Shown in pieces: positions 37,057-46,107 of a stretch of 64,000 nucleotides of DNA (positions within the stretch are counted from its first letter, which is position 1; each line of letters opens with the position of its first letter). Source of the stretch: Sinorhizobium kostiense (GTDB taxonomy: Bacteria; Pseudomonadota; Alphaproteobacteria; Rhizobiales; Rhizobiaceae); the NCBI RefSeq assembly GCF_017874595.1, contig NZ_JAGILA010000003.1:486861-550860 (forward strand), in the 5' to 3' direction. Below the pieces are notes generated by a model, which was given only the letters and a program-made list of their open reading frames with translations, was not told the DNA's origin and made no database searches. The position numbers and the translations under genes are program-made.

Positions 37057-37500
37057 GCTTTAACCGGCGCCTGAATGACGGCGTGCGGAGGAATCATGCG
37101 GATCAACGGACTAACGCCGCACGGCCGAAGGTGCCCCGCGTAGCTCCGAGCGATCGCGTGAGGATCGTTGGGGGCGGGAGTGATCGTTTGCTCTCCACGC
37201 GCCCTGCGATGCAGGACGCGGCTTTCCGCCGTCGCCCGCGTGCCCCGATCGCAACGTGCTCTTCCATGGCGACCGTCCATATGACGAAGGGCGCATGAAC
37301 CATCAACTAGAAAAAGAAGATAGGCATTTAGTTGCCTCGTTTTGCGAGTTTGCCATTGCCGGAACGCGCGGCGCGGTTGTCCAGTTCCTCGGGCGAATCC
37401 ATCCGGCTGAGACGTGACCTAAACGAGAGGGTAGCCAGTCTGCGGCACGGAGAATTGATGACTCGGCCGTCTTGCTACAGGCGAGGTCCTGAATCGGATA
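37057..37500. other. Intergenic region, nothing recognised
   Basis: About 440 bases after hsp20. Open frames are arginine/serine-rich in both directions and not convincing. Confidence 0.35.
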
Positions 37501-37632
37501 ATGCGATTTGAAACTAAGCTGTTGCGATTGTTAAGAAAAAGTCGCAGATCAGAGCGTTACGGCCGCCACCTCGATCTTAAGCTCACCGATCACGAAAAGG
37601 GTGAGCTGATCGAGTATCTCAAATCAATCTGA
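37501..37632 (+). pseudogene. Short frame resembling a cytochrome c-type C-terminus
   Basis: ATG 37501 opens 43 codons ending GRHLDLKLTDHEKGELIEYL-KSI. The LxLTDxEKxxLIEYLKSI end is common at the C-terminus of c-type cytochromes and di-haem peroxidases. No haem motif remains. Could be a relic or a small peptide gene. Confidence 0.3.
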
Positions 37633-37724
37633 CGCAGGTCGGAAGTAAGGACGAGCGCCACTCGCGGGGAAGACGGTAAAGCCAGTTCTCAATTGCCCAT
37701 AAAGCATCTAGAGGCAGCTGAGCA

Positions 37725-39260
37725 CTAGGCCCGGCGTGAATGTTCGGGCGATCGTTTCACAGCCAATGCACCGAATAGCGCCACGAACGCCGCGAGCCCG
37801 ACCCAGCCGATGATTTGGCGCGTGCGGTCGTGGTTTTCCGGCATCTCGAGGCGCTCCACTTTCGGCCACATGACGTGGATGTAGCCATCCGGTTCGGCGG
37901 CCAAGCTCTTGTCTTCGGCGGCGATCTCCAGCATCACGCCCTGCATCGGCCCGTCGGTGAGGACCATGACATGGGCGGGTGCCGCTCGCGCGATCACCTC
38001 GCCGTTGCGACTTATTTCCGCCCAGCCCCAAAGCGCGATCTTCGGCCGCATCCGCGGCAGCTTGTTGGTGCCTATGCCCGTGTCGCCATGCATCTCATGC
38101 TCGAGCACGGCGCCCGACCATGTTGTGTAGAGCCCGAGCGGATGTCGCGGCATCGGCCTGTCGATCTTGACATCATAGGTGGCCTCGCCGCCCGTGAATC
38201 GGGCGGTGACCGTCATCGCATCGGTGTTTTGCACGTGCGACCAGCGATTTCCCATCTCCACCGCCTGGATAGTGATCGTGCCGGTCACCGGTTGGGTGCT
38301 GTTCATGTTCATCGGATCTGCCCCCACCACCCGGACACCCGCGCCCGAAGCACGCGCCGAAGCCGCCAGGCCATCGCTGCCTCTGCTCTGCGCGTACAGC
38401 GGGTCGGCGGGCAGGCTCATCATGATTCCCGCGACGACGACGCTTGAGACAGGGATCATCCGCCGGTTCTTCATGGCCCATCCGCCGACCCACCAGCCGA
38501 TCACCGCGGAGACGAACCCACCCGGGAACGAGTACCACCATAGGTCCCAATAGCCGGAATAATAGGGCTGCTCAAACGGTAGCCCGCGCGGTCCGAGGTA
38601 CATGCTATAGGTCGTCCAGACGAGCGCGAGCATCAGCGCCCCCAAAGCCACACCGGTGCGCCCGGCGCCGGCATATGCCGTCCAGACGCAAACGAAAACG
38701 AAACTGATCAGCAGGCGTTGGACGAAGAAGGTGATGCCGGGGAAGTCCTGCAGAAGCAGAAGTTGGGTAAAGATTCCGTCGGTCGCCACAATGATTACGG
38801 ACGTGACCAGCCCATAGACGACGAAACGCCATGTCTCACCCCGCTCAGCCTCGAGCACCGGATGATTGCGGCGCCACAGCCAGAGCGCCAATGCGTATCC
38901 GCCAAGGATGGCAAGGAAATGCACCGGCAGGCCGGTGACCCAGAGGTGATTGAAGTCAAGCCATTCCGGTTCCTGCGGCAAGCCGACCGGCGCCAGCCAC
39001 TGATAGTAGATTTCGAGGATCAGCGTATGCACCGCCGTCAGGACCAGGCCGGGCACGATGCCTATTCCGATGAACGCAGTGCCGAACAGGAACACCGTGG
39101 TGATCAGGAAGGTTTTGGTCACCCAATAGGTCCAGTAGGGATCGTTCTCCCATAGTAGTCCGTGGGCGATGGAGGCATCGACGAAGATCGCCGCAAGTCC
39201 GACAAGAATGCTGAACTTGATTGTGTCTTTTGCGACCAGAAACATAAGCCGCTCCCGCAT
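37725..39260 (-). CDS. Large membrane protein of unknown function with periplasmic-type C-terminal domain
   Basis: A 511-aa protein. Residues ~12-280 contain about eight hydrophobic spans. A possible internal export-like span follows (MIPVSSVVVAGIMMSLPADPLYAQ, ~268-292), and then a soluble beta-rich domain (~300-475: TGTITIQAVEMGNRWSHVQN, HPLGLYTTWSGAVLEHEMHG). A last span and basic tail close it (IIGWVGLAAFVALFGALAVKRS). The cytosolic or periplasmic face of each part cannot be fixed. No family recognised; the NxD/H-rich loop domain could bind metal. It sits among stress genes. Confidence 0.7.
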   Translation of the reverse strand: MRERLMFLVAKDTIKFSILVGLAAIFVDASIAHGLLWENDPYWTYWVTKTFLITTVFLFGTAFIGIGIVPGLVLTAVHTLILEIYYQWLAPVGLPQEPEWLDFNHLWVTGLPVHFLAILGGYALALWLWRRNHPVLEAERGETWRFVVYGLVTSVIIVATDGIFTQLLLLQDFPGITFFVQRLLISFVFVCVWTAYAGAGRTGVALGALMLALVWTTYSMYLGPRGLPFEQPYYSGYWDLWWYSFPGGFVSAVIGWWVGGWAMKNRRMIPVSSVVVAGIMMSLPADPLYAQSRGSDGLAASARASGAGVRVVGADPMNMNSTQPVTGTITIQAVEMGNRWSHVQNTDAMTVTARFTGGEATYDVKIDRPMPRHPLGLYTTWSGAVLEHEMHGDTGIGTNKLPRMRPKIALWGWAEISRNGEVIARAAPAHVMVLTDGPMQGVMLEIAAEDKSLAAEPDGYIHVMWPKVERLEMPENHDRTRQIIGWVGLAAFVALFGALAVKRSPEHSRRA

Positions 39261-39351
39261 AACGCGATTCTTGCATCAAATCGCGAAATTCCGGGAATGT
39301 TCCTCCATCGTCGCGAGACCACAATCTCGGCGCGGTATGGCGTCAGTTCGC

Positions 39352-39858
39352 TTAGTGTTTCGCCGTCAGCCCTTGCTGATCGCGCTCGAGGAACTTGCGC
39401 GTGATCGCGGCGGCGTGTTCGTCGAGCCATTGCGCCATCGCGACTTCCTGCTGCAGGATGGTTTCGCAGACGCGCTTGGTTTCCTGGTCGCCCACATACT
39501 CGGCCGCAGCAATCAAGATCTTATAGCTGGCGATCTCCATCTGCTCAAATGTATAACTCGCGAGCGAGCCCTTCACGACCTCGTCGTCGACGAAGAGGCC
39601 ACTTAGCCCCTGACCGAACGCCACCATCTTTGCAGCAATGTCTTTGATACCGGAGGTGCCGCCGCTGACCCGTTCCAGGCAGCGCTCCAACATTGCCGCC
39701 TGATCGCGGGTCTCCTGGAGGTGCTTATCGATCTGCGTCTTCAGTTCCGGGTAATTTTCCAAGCGCGCCGATTGGCTCGTCAGCATGGTGATCGCCTGCT
39801 CTTCCATCGCATGCGCATCCCTGAGCCATGCATGGAGATGCTCCCTGGGATCAGACAT
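39352..39858 (-). CDS. DUF892 ferritin-like protein (YciE/YciF type)
   Basis: A 168-aa four-helix protein: HAWLRDAHAMEEQAITMLTS, DKHLQETRDQAAMLERCLER, FEQMEIASYKILIAAAEYVG, VCETILQQEVAMAQWLDEHA. The Glu/His positions of a di-iron ferritin-like site are present in each helix. Members are induced in stress and osmotic responses; the chemistry is unsettled. Normal length. Confidence 0.9.
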   Translation of the reverse strand: MSDPREHLHAWLRDAHAMEEQAITMLTSQSARLENYPELKTQIDKHLQETRDQAAMLERCLERVSGGTSGIKDIAAKMVAFGQGLSGLFVDDEVVKGSLASYTFEQMEIASYKILIAAAEYVGDQETKRVCETILQQEVAMAQWLDEHAAAITRKFLERDQQGLTAKH

Positions 39859-39946
39859 AGTGTTCTCCTTTCTTCACATTGGCTGAGTGCCAGGGTCCCG
39901 GACCTCCGCCTTAAACCCGTTTGTCAGGCCCGATCCGCGGCCTCGC

Positions 39947-40246
39947 TCAATGCTGCCGCTTGGCAGCCGGCTTTGCAGACGTGTCGGAAACGCCGGCGGC
40001 GTGTGCGTCGCTAAGCGACAAAGACGCCTCGGCGCAAGCCGCGGCAAACGATGCTCTTGCAACCTCGGCGGCGACGATCCCCGAAAGGGCGGCGCGGCAG
40101 TCGCGAATAGCGCGGTGGTGCCACTTGCCGTGGCTCGGCCACTCGTATTCGAGGAAATCGAGAGCGTCGTAAGGTCCGCGGAATAGGCGAGGCATGCCGT
40201 TCTGAAGAGTTACCGAAACGGGTACGCGCCAGAGAGCTTCCTTCAT
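39947..40246 (-). CDS. DUF982 protein
   Basis: A 99-aa protein starting at ATG 40246 after GGGAGG. MKEALWRVPVSVTLQNGMPR, LFRGPYDALDFLEYEWPSHG, HHRAIRDCRAALSGIVAAEV is the rhizobial DUF982 domain, function unknown. A degraded relative lies at 34365-34461. Confidence 0.8.
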   Translation of the reverse strand: MKEALWRVPVSVTLQNGMPRLFRGPYDALDFLEYEWPSHGKWHHRAIRDCRAALSGIVAAEVARASFAAACAEASLSLSDAHAAGVSDTSAKPAAKRQH

Positions 40247-40601
40247 TGGGACCTCCCGAATCTTTCCAATCGGAATAACCCGCCGGAAGCTCAACTCGTT
40301 CCATTGCGAAAACCTTGGAAGGGTGATTTCCTGCCCTCTGTAGCGACGGCCGGGTTTGAGGCGAACTTACCGTCAGCGACGCCGTTTCGGACGCGTTCAC
40401 AGGACCGGCTTGCCTGGTCTGGACCCCGCTGTGGCGGCAAATATTGACTGATGCCAAGGAGCCCGCCTGAGTTCTTCGTTGAAATCGGAGGGACGGCAGC
40501 CTGGAGCACTGCTATTCTGCCGCCGAGAGCTCCTGAGTCTGACGGAGCACTGTCGTACCCGCCTTTTTCCTGCTCGACCGTATCAATCTACAAAGGAGGA
40601 A
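40247..40601. other. Divergent intergenic region
   Basis: 355 bases between the DUF982 (minus) and DUF2934 (plus) genes. No motif recognised with confidence; open frames across it are not protein-like. Confidence 0.35.
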
Positions 40602-40877
40602 ATGATGCCTGATCGCAAAAAACGGAACGAAGATCCGGTCGAGGGCTCCAGGGAGACGATTGAACGCGAACTGGACAGGCCCAACCAGACTGGCACCGAG
40701 CCGTCGGATAAAAGCACCGACGAAAAGCAAGAGCGCATTCGGAGGCGCGCCTACGAAATCTGGGAGCGCGAGGGACGACCTGACGGAGGGCATGAGCGCC
40801 ACTGGCACGAAGCGGAAAAGCAGCTCGACGAAGAAGAAGGACGCACGTCTGGCCACGGCGAGAGCGCGGGCCGATAA
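40602..40877 (+). CDS. DUF2934 protein
   Basis: A 91-aa highly charged protein starting after an AAAGGAGG site. Its C-terminal half RIRRRAYEIWEREGRPDGGH, ERHWHEAEKQL is the DUF2934 motif. Function unknown; common on rhizobial plasmids, often near stress genes. Confidence 0.85.
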   Translation: MMPDRKKRNEDPVEGSRETIERELDRPNQTGTEPSDKSTDEKQERIRRRAYEIWEREGRPDGGHERHWHEAEKQLDEEEGRTSGHGESAGR

Positions 40878-41116
40878 CGTGCGTCTCGCGCGGCCGTGCA
40901 GAATGGCCGCTTGAACGGCGGGGCTTCTGCGGCACGAGCTTAAGCGCCCGCGGATTTATGCTGACGGTGTTTGCAAGCCTTCGCCAGGCCTGAACGCGAG
41001 CGCGAGATCTCGCGCTGTTACGTCCCTCCCGACCTCGCGCGATTGCGTTACCCGCGCCAAGGGGAACTTACGATGCGCGATGCCGTTTTTGATGCGTCCA
41101 AAAATGGAGGACGCAG

Positions 41117-41302
41117 ATGCCCGACATTAAAAAGTCCGTCGGCCGCGATCGCCGACGCGTTGCCGCCAAGCAGCCCTATGAGCTGAGCTATTTCAAGCGA
41201 AAGCACAAACTCACAGAGGAGCAGGCTCGCAAGATCATCAAGGAAGCGGGGAACTCCCGCGAAAAGGCGAACGCCTTGGCGGAGAATGTGAAGAAGGCTT
41301 AA
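41117..41302 (+). CDS. DUF3606 protein
   Basis: A 61-aa basic protein, ATG 41117 after GGAGGACG. VGRDRRRVAAKQPYELSYFK, RKHKLTEEQARKIIKEAGNS is the DUF3606 core, a small helical domain that may bind DNA. Function unknown. Confidence 0.85.
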   Translation: MPDIKKSVGRDRRRVAAKQPYELSYFKRKHKLTEEQARKIIKEAGNSREKANALAENVKKA

Positions 41303-41981
41303 CTGCTCTTTGCGCCGGTATCGAGGGTGGAGCCGTTTGGCAAGAGACGCGCCCCTGCACGACCGTCTCTAAACATGGGGGGCCGGTCGCGGGAGTCCCC
41401 GCTTTGGAGATTGAAGCACTTGGCGGGAGGCCGGGGAATGCGCAAGGAACTGACCGCAGCCGCCGTCCTTATTCCCCTAATGGAAATCGATCCGGAGATG
41501 CGTCATAACGTCCTGGACAGCCAAGAGCGAGAATTCGCCACCGCGATGGCAATCCACGTCTACCTGCGGCTGCGACGGCATTTCCGTTTCTGTCGCTATG
41601 GGTTGAAGCTTCCCTGAAGGAGGTCGTTGAGCAAATCGGCGATACAATCTGGACAGCTCCCGACCAAATCATCACGGCCTTTGCGTCCGCGGACGCCGCA
41701 GACTCTGCAGCCGCTTCCAATTACCTCGCCCAAGAAATCCTCAGATCCATTTCCGTCATCTTTGAGACCATCAAAGTGAGCCAAGATTATGGGTGATGCA
41801 CCGCCAGGCATACGACACCCTGATGATCGGCTCTCGTGCCCCATCTTTCGCTCGTCATGAGATCACCTGCGGCATACGTCCAAACCGGGAGTATTTGCCT
41901 CTATCAGTGGTTGGTTGCCAGCACGTGCCGATGACGGGAAGATGATTTTTCGCTTCGCTCTCCAATAGAGGAGGTACCGTG
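41303..41981. other. Region with a possible degraded gene
   Basis: About 680 bases. From roughly 41500 to 41794 one plus frame without a start codon reads AFPFLSLWVEASLKEVVEQI, GDTIWTAPDQIITAFASADA, LAQEILRSISVIFETIKVSQ and stops at 41794, which looks like real protein; the upstream part may be the frame beginning ATG 41438 (MRKELTAAAVLIPLMEIDPE). A frameshifted unknown gene is possible. The last 75 bases hold the leader-like element. Confidence 0.35.
41908..41981 (+). promoter_or_regulatory. Shared leader element, copy 3
   Basis: TTGGTTGCCAGCACGTGCCG followed by ATGACGGGAAGATG, about 50 bases before the start at 41982. Closely similar to 30868-30939 and 17397-17469. Confidence 0.4.
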
Positions 41982-42194
41982 ATGGACGCCCACCATCGCT
42001 GTCTGCCGATCTCCCCCGAAGAGCTCAATGATCTACAGGCCATCCTCGAGGACGTTCTGCGAGAACTAAAGCTATCTCGGGAGAGTGAAGAAGCCGAAGC
42101 AGTCGCGAGGAGGCTAATTCAGCTCTACGAAAGCGGCGTGCGCGACGCCGCCTCGCTCCACATCGCCTTAAATACGCCGGACGGTCAGACATGA
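41982..42194 (+). CDS. Small-protein family member C (70 aa), unknown
   Basis: ATG 41982 (a GTG immediately before is also possible) follows GAGGAGGTACC. MDAHHRCLPISPEELNDLQA, ILEDVLRELKLSRESEEAEA, VARRLIQLYESGVRDAASLH. Third paralogue of the family at 30940 and 33240, with the best ribosome site. Confidence 0.7.
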   Translation: MDAHHRCLPISPEELNDLQAILEDVLRELKLSRESEEAEAVARRLIQLYESGVRDAASLHIALNTPDGQT

Positions 42195-42703
42195 TCAGTT
42201 CCGACTAGGAGTGCCGACGTGCAGATTCTGCTGTCATAGCTCGACGGTATTAGTTGGCTTCGTTTTGTTCTCGAACCGTTTTGCCGCCGTTCATGCTTAT
42301 TTCAGCCATTTATTCACGGCCCTTGCATTTGGCGTTCAGGATCGATCCCGAAACTAAGCCGTTGCAGTCGTCCAGCGAAATTTCTCGCGGAGCGGCTTCG
42401 GCTCCTCTCCACTCATTGAAAGCGCTCGACGCGCACGAGACGCCCGCGCGGTGAGCCCTCCTTCAGGGTCGCGCAACATTTGCAAATTCATCTCCTCAGG
42501 CGCGGCGATCATCGCCACGCTCAGCGATGATCAAGAAAGGGGGTGCCGTCTGGAACTCGCTCCCTCTTGGTTGGCAGACCGATTACCAACTCGATTACAC
42601 CTAGCTGATTTGGTCTTGATTCAGGTCAAGGTCCCACGCGACGCAGTATCTCATCCTTCGAGCACGGAAGACGACTGAAAGAGGACCGAAAGGACCGGAG
42701 TGT
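42195..42703. other. Intergenic region containing a FixK/FNR-type box
   Basis: 510 bases without a gene. Its main recognisable feature is the box at 42616-42629 in front of the hemerythrin-like gene. Confidence 0.45.
42616..42629 (+). promoter_or_regulatory. FixK/FNR-type binding site
   Basis: TTGATTCAGGTCAA fits the anaerobox pattern TTGAT-N4-(A/G)TCAA. It lies 75 bases upstream of the hemerythrin-like start, a suitable distance for activation under low oxygen. Inference from sequence match only. Confidence 0.6.
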
Positions 42704-43197
42704 ATGATCGCGCGGGTCAAGCTTGCGCCCTCACAGGACCGGCCACCAGCCGTAGCCGCCGCCGATCGGCTGGCTCTGATGGCAGGGTCTCACCATAATC
42801 AACTGACACTTTGTGACCATCTCGAGGCCATTGCGGACAGCCTTCCGCACGGAGTCGACCGTGGTATGTGCGCTTACGCCGCAAAGATGCTTGGGCCGCT
42901 CCTACGGGATCTTCACGTGAGGGAAGAAGGCGTTGTTTTCGCATGGACCGAGGAGAGGTTCGGGGACGATCCATTAGTGCTAACTACACTGGAATTGCTC
43001 AAGAATGAACATTTCGAAGACGAATGCTTCGCCGACGAATTGGCGGAGATGCTGGGTCAGCTGGGACGGCAGATGCTACTGTGAACCCGGAGACAGCGGG
43101 CTACATGCTCCGCGGGTTCTTCACCAATCTGCGTCGGCATGTGCGCTTCGAACAGCAGTGCTTACGCAGCCTAGCCGCCGATCACTCAGGCTGCTGA
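42704..43197 (+). pseudogene. Hemerythrin-like (HHE) protein, frameshifted near the end
   Basis: The main frame (42704-43084) reads GSHHNQLTLCDHLEAIADSL, LLRDLHVREEGVVFAWTEER, LKNEHFEDECFADELAEMLG, giving several His/Glu ligands of an HHE domain. It stops at 43084. A second frame continues DATVNPETAGYMLRGFFTNL, RRHVRFEQQCLRSLAADHSG, with the fourth helix and its RRHVxFEQ ligands, to 43197. The shift lies near the GGG at 43063-43065, as if one base were lost. The restored product has ~163 residues. The FixK box suggests oxygen- or NO-linked control. Confidence 0.65.
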
Positions 43198-43329
43198 CAA
43201 GAGATGGGGCGCGACTGGTCACGTGCAGAAAATCTCGCTCGATGTCGACACCGTCGGAGCCGGCAGCCGACCGAGAGGGACGGACTGCCCTTAGTCTCCT
43301 TGGCCGTGTTAGCCGAGCGCTGCGCTGGC

Positions 43330-43617
43330 TCACGTACCTCTTGGGCAATGACGGCAAGCCCTTACCAGCCTCCCCGGCGCGAGCGCTGCCCTCCGGTCGT
43401 CATTGAGGATGCGAGGTGGCACCGCCGCGATGACATGGAGAGTCTGCACTCTCTCTTCTTGTCCATCAGCAAGCCGCACGAACAGTTCAACACCGTCTTC
43501 GGTGAGACGCATGTCAGTGACTTCGGCGCCGCAGCGAAGCCGTCGTTCCGCGACAGCATAACCGCGTCGGAACAACAGGAGGGGCCTCGCCAAACGGCTG
43601 GGTTCTGACGGCAGCAC
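43330..43617 (-). pseudogene. Fragment of a flavin amine oxidase
   Basis: The frame contains EVTDMRLTEDGVELFVRLAD, GQEERVQTLHVIAAVPPRIL, the middle of monoamine-oxidase-like flavoproteins (substrate-domain strand plus the VIxAVPPRxL segment). Both ends are missing and no FAD-binding N-terminus is present. It overlaps the MFS remnant at its start. Confidence 0.55.
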
Positions 43618-43870
43618 AGTCGCTCGGTGGCGTCAGTTCTCCGATCATCGTCTCGCCCGGCGGCCTCGTCGGCCAGCAACTGGCCTTCGATCCCGCCGCC
43701 GCAATCTTGCCGGTCAGTATGCTCAATCTGGCCTCACCCTTGGAACATTGCCGGCTGCGGTCATCATGCGGCGGTTCGGCCTACGCTCGGGCTATCTTCT
43801 GGGCACCACGACCGGCATGACAGCAGGTCTAGTCGCGACGCGCGGCCTACAACGGTCTCCAAATCTCCTC
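43605..43870 (+). pseudogene. N-terminal fragment of an MFS transporter
   Basis: One frame reads LTAAQSLGGVSSPIIVS then GGLVGQQLAFDPAAAILPVS, MLNLA, and the next frame continues LPAAVIMRRFGLRSGYLLGT, TTGMTAGLVATRGLQ. This is the first-three-helices pattern of an MFS permease with the RRFGxRxGYLLG loop. The rest is missing. Confidence 0.6.
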
Positions 43871-43960
43871 GCCCGTGCTTCCTGGAAAGGATCACATCAG
43901 CTCCGTCAGGCCCGGTTTTGCCTAGGGTATCAAATCCGCACTAGCCGACTAACCCTGCCA

Positions 43961-44860
43961 TCAGACCGCAGGCGAGCCTCCAATTTCGCTTGCAAGCTTC
44001 AGGAAACCGTCGATGTAGGAGATCGCCTCTTCGCCGCGACGCACGCCGAGATTGATGCTCTTCTGGATGCCCGCATCACCGAGACGCAGGGCCCGGATCG
44101 GCAGACCAGCGGCATCCTCATTGAGCAGCCAGTCCGGAAGCACGGTCACCCCCCTGCCCGCGCAGACGAGCTGCAGCATGAGATCGATGGTTTCGGCGGT
44201 GCGATGCTCACGCGGCCGGCAATGCGCGGGAACGAGAAACCGCGTGTAGATGTCCAGCCGCTCCAGAGTTACTGGCACGGTGATCAGTTCCTCGTCGATC
44301 AGATCCTGGGGCTGCACGATCGCGCGCCTAGCGAGAGGGTGAGCTTCATGCACCATCAGAACAAGTTCGTAATCGAAGGCAGGCGTGAAGATGAGGTCCG
44401 GCGCGTCGATCGGATCTGGTGTGATGAGCAGGTCGATTTCATAGCCCAGAAGCGCTCCGACGCCGTCGAAGCGGAAGGCAGTCCGGACATCGAAGTCGAC
44501 GTCGGGCCACCGGTTCAAATAGGGTGTGACAATGCGCGTCAGCCAACGTTGACAGGGATGGCATTCCATGCCGACGCGCAACGTTCCCCGCCGACCGACC
44601 GCGAAGTCGTTCAGCACCCGCTCCGCGTGCTCCATCTGTGGCAATACCCGTTCGGCAACACTGAGCAGGTACTCGCCAGTCTGCGTCAGTCGCAGGCCGC
44701 GGCCAGTTTTCATCCAGATCTTGATGCCATGCCGTTCCTCGAACTTGGCAACCATATGGCTTAGAGCGGACTGCGTGACGTTCAGTTTCTCGGCGGCCGC
44801 GGTGACGCTGCCGCGCCGGCTGACTTCCCTCAGGATTGCCAGATGCTGTCTGTCGATCAT
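43961..44860 (-). CDS. LysR-family transcription regulator
   Basis: A 299-aa LTTR of normal length. The N-terminal helix-turn-helix is SRRGSVTAAAEKLNVTQSAL, SHMVAKFEERHG (residues ~14-45). The effector domain starts at ~90 (GTLRVGMECHPCQRWLTRIV), a sequence close to the MetR branch. A truncated PatB-type aminotransferase gene diverges from it, suggesting it once controlled sulfur amino-acid metabolism. Intact although its likely target is broken. Confidence 0.9.
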   Translation of the reverse strand: MIDRQHLAILREVSRRGSVTAAAEKLNVTQSALSHMVAKFEERHGIKIWMKTGRGLRLTQTGEYLLSVAERVLPQMEHAERVLNDFAVGRRGTLRVGMECHPCQRWLTRIVTPYLNRWPDVDFDVRTAFRFDGVGALLGYEIDLLITPDPIDAPDLIFTPAFDYELVLMVHEAHPLARRAIVQPQDLIDEELITVPVTLERLDIYTRFLVPAHCRPREHRTAETIDLMLQLVCAGRGVTVLPDWLLNEDAAGLPIRALRLGDAGIQKSINLGVRRGEEAISYIDGFLKLASEIGGSPAV

Positions 44861-44979
44861 TATGACGGCTTCTCATGATTAGGTGAAATCCGCTCATAAA
44901 TGAGCACGGCTAAGCTTTTCGTCAATTGGTGTCCAATCGAAGTCTCGGATCGAAGAGAGGAAATTGCCGTGGCGACGCT

Positions 44980-45158
44980 GGCGAGGTCGTCGACCGCAAG
45001 AACAGCACTCCATGAAATGTGCCTATGCAGAAAAACTGTTGGCACTCGACGAAGCGGCCGCCGATCCGCTGCCGATGTGGGTCGCCGAGACCGATTGCAA
45101 GAAGCCGCAGGCCGTTATCGATGCGCTTCATTCGGCAGTCGACCATGGAAATGGCTGA
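44980..45158 (+). pseudogene. N-terminal fragment of PatB/MalY C-S lyase
   Basis: From 45012 a frame reads MKCAYAEKLLALDEAAADPL, PMWVAETDCKKPQAVIDALH, SAVDHG and then stops. PMWVAETDFxxPQAVIDAL is the start of PLP-dependent cystathionine beta-lyase/PatB proteins. A preceding frame carries VVDRKNSTP, the usual beginning, out of phase. The PLP-binding lysine and most of the enzyme are absent. Confidence 0.65.
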
Positions 45159-45187
45159 CCAGTTTGAGAAAGGCGCTGTCCGTCGGG

Positions 45188-45670
45188 TTACGGACCAAAC
45201 AGGCGACGGTTCCAGTAAACCGGTTGATGCAGGCTCGCCGCGAGATGCGGGAATTGCGGATGCGCAGGATTGATCAGAATATTGTTTTCTGGTCTCGCGA
45301 CGACGCTTGGCACGAGCAGGATGGTACTGCGCCTTTGCAGGCACCATTCCTCGCCAAAAGCCTTGCTGACGGTCGCGGGCATCGAATCCCAGCCCGGCAA
45401 TGCCGGTTGCGACAGCACCTCATAGCTCGTTCCGCTTGGGATCGTGATTTCCACGTAATGCTGGTTCGGCGGCAGCCGTCCGCTGCCGTGGACCAGCTTT
45501 TCGAGCAGCGCGGTCGAGTAATGCTCCGATGTGTAGATCAGCGGACTGCCGGGCGTATTCCATCGCCCCGGCGCAATTGTTGACCCCGTCGCATCGAAGA
45601 TCGGATACGTTCCCGCTGGATCCCCTATTCGATAGCACGTCAGCGTTCGATCGAGAATCTGCGCCGTCAC
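45188..45670 (-). CDS. RES-domain toxin
   Basis: A 160-aa RES protein: TCYRIGDPAGTYPIFDATGS, GRWNTPGSPLIYTSEHYSTA (the Arg and the Y/S of the fold) and PTLLVPSVV-like ILLVPSVVARPENNILINPA. RES toxins deplete NAD+ by ADP-ribosyltransferase-like chemistry. It starts four bases inside the end of the antitoxin gene. Such RES-Xre pairs are known on S. meliloti replicons. Confidence 0.92.
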   Translation of the reverse strand: MTAQILDRTLTCYRIGDPAGTYPIFDATGSTIAPGRWNTPGSPLIYTSEHYSTALLEKLVHGSGRLPPNQHYVEITIPSGTSYEVLSQPALPGWDSMPATVSKAFGEEWCLQRRSTILLVPSVVARPENNILINPAHPQFPHLAASLHQPVYWNRRLFGP

Positions 45671-46095
45671 GCAGCGCTGCCGTATTTGAGGGCGCTCAGA
45701 ATATCGAGCACCATTTCGGCGCCAAACTCGCTTTGAATGACGACGTCGATCGGCCGCCTATCCTCGATCATCGGATGAGCGTGAAACAGGAAATCGCGCG
45801 CTTCGTTGGGATCTCGCCAAACCTCCAGCGCCAAGCTCCAGACACGGGCAATGCGTGCAAGCCGGGTCCCCTCCTCCGGCGACAATATCTTTGCGCTCTT
45901 GCGCCGCTCATAGGTCGCCCGCGGCACCAAGCGATACTTGAATTGCGTGTCAGACGGCGCGACGAGATTGGACATTCGCTCGACAGTGCCAATCGGCAAT
46001 CCCTGCTCGATTTGGGTAATCAAGCCGATCGGCGATTGGGGCACAGCCTTTGAGGGAAGACCAAGCACCTCGGCAACGCTGGAAAAAGCTAGCAT
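45667..46095 (-). CDS. Xre/MbcA/ParS-type (DUF2384) antitoxin
   Basis: A 142-aa antitoxin. Residues ~20-75 form an Xre-like DNA-binding part (SPIGLITQIEQGLPIGTVER, LVPRATYERRK). The C-terminal toxin-binding domain is LSPEEGTRLARIARVWSLAL, EVWRDPNEARDFLFHAHPMI (DUF2384). It neutralises the RES toxin and represses the operon. The candidate operator is at 46108-46138. Confidence 0.92.
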   Translation of the reverse strand: MLAFSSVAEVLGLPSKAVPQSPIGLITQIEQGLPIGTVERMSNLVAPSDTQFKYRLVPRATYERRKSAKILSPEEGTRLARIARVWSLALEVWRDPNEARDFLFHAHPMIEDRRPIDVVIQSEFGAEMVLDILSALKYGSAA

Positions 46096-46107
46096 GAATA
46101 CTCCTGT

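Noticed and set aside
43748..44764. 338-codon plus-strand frame
   Set aside because: Only its first ~40 codons are meaningful (MFS remnant); the rest is antisense to the LysR gene.
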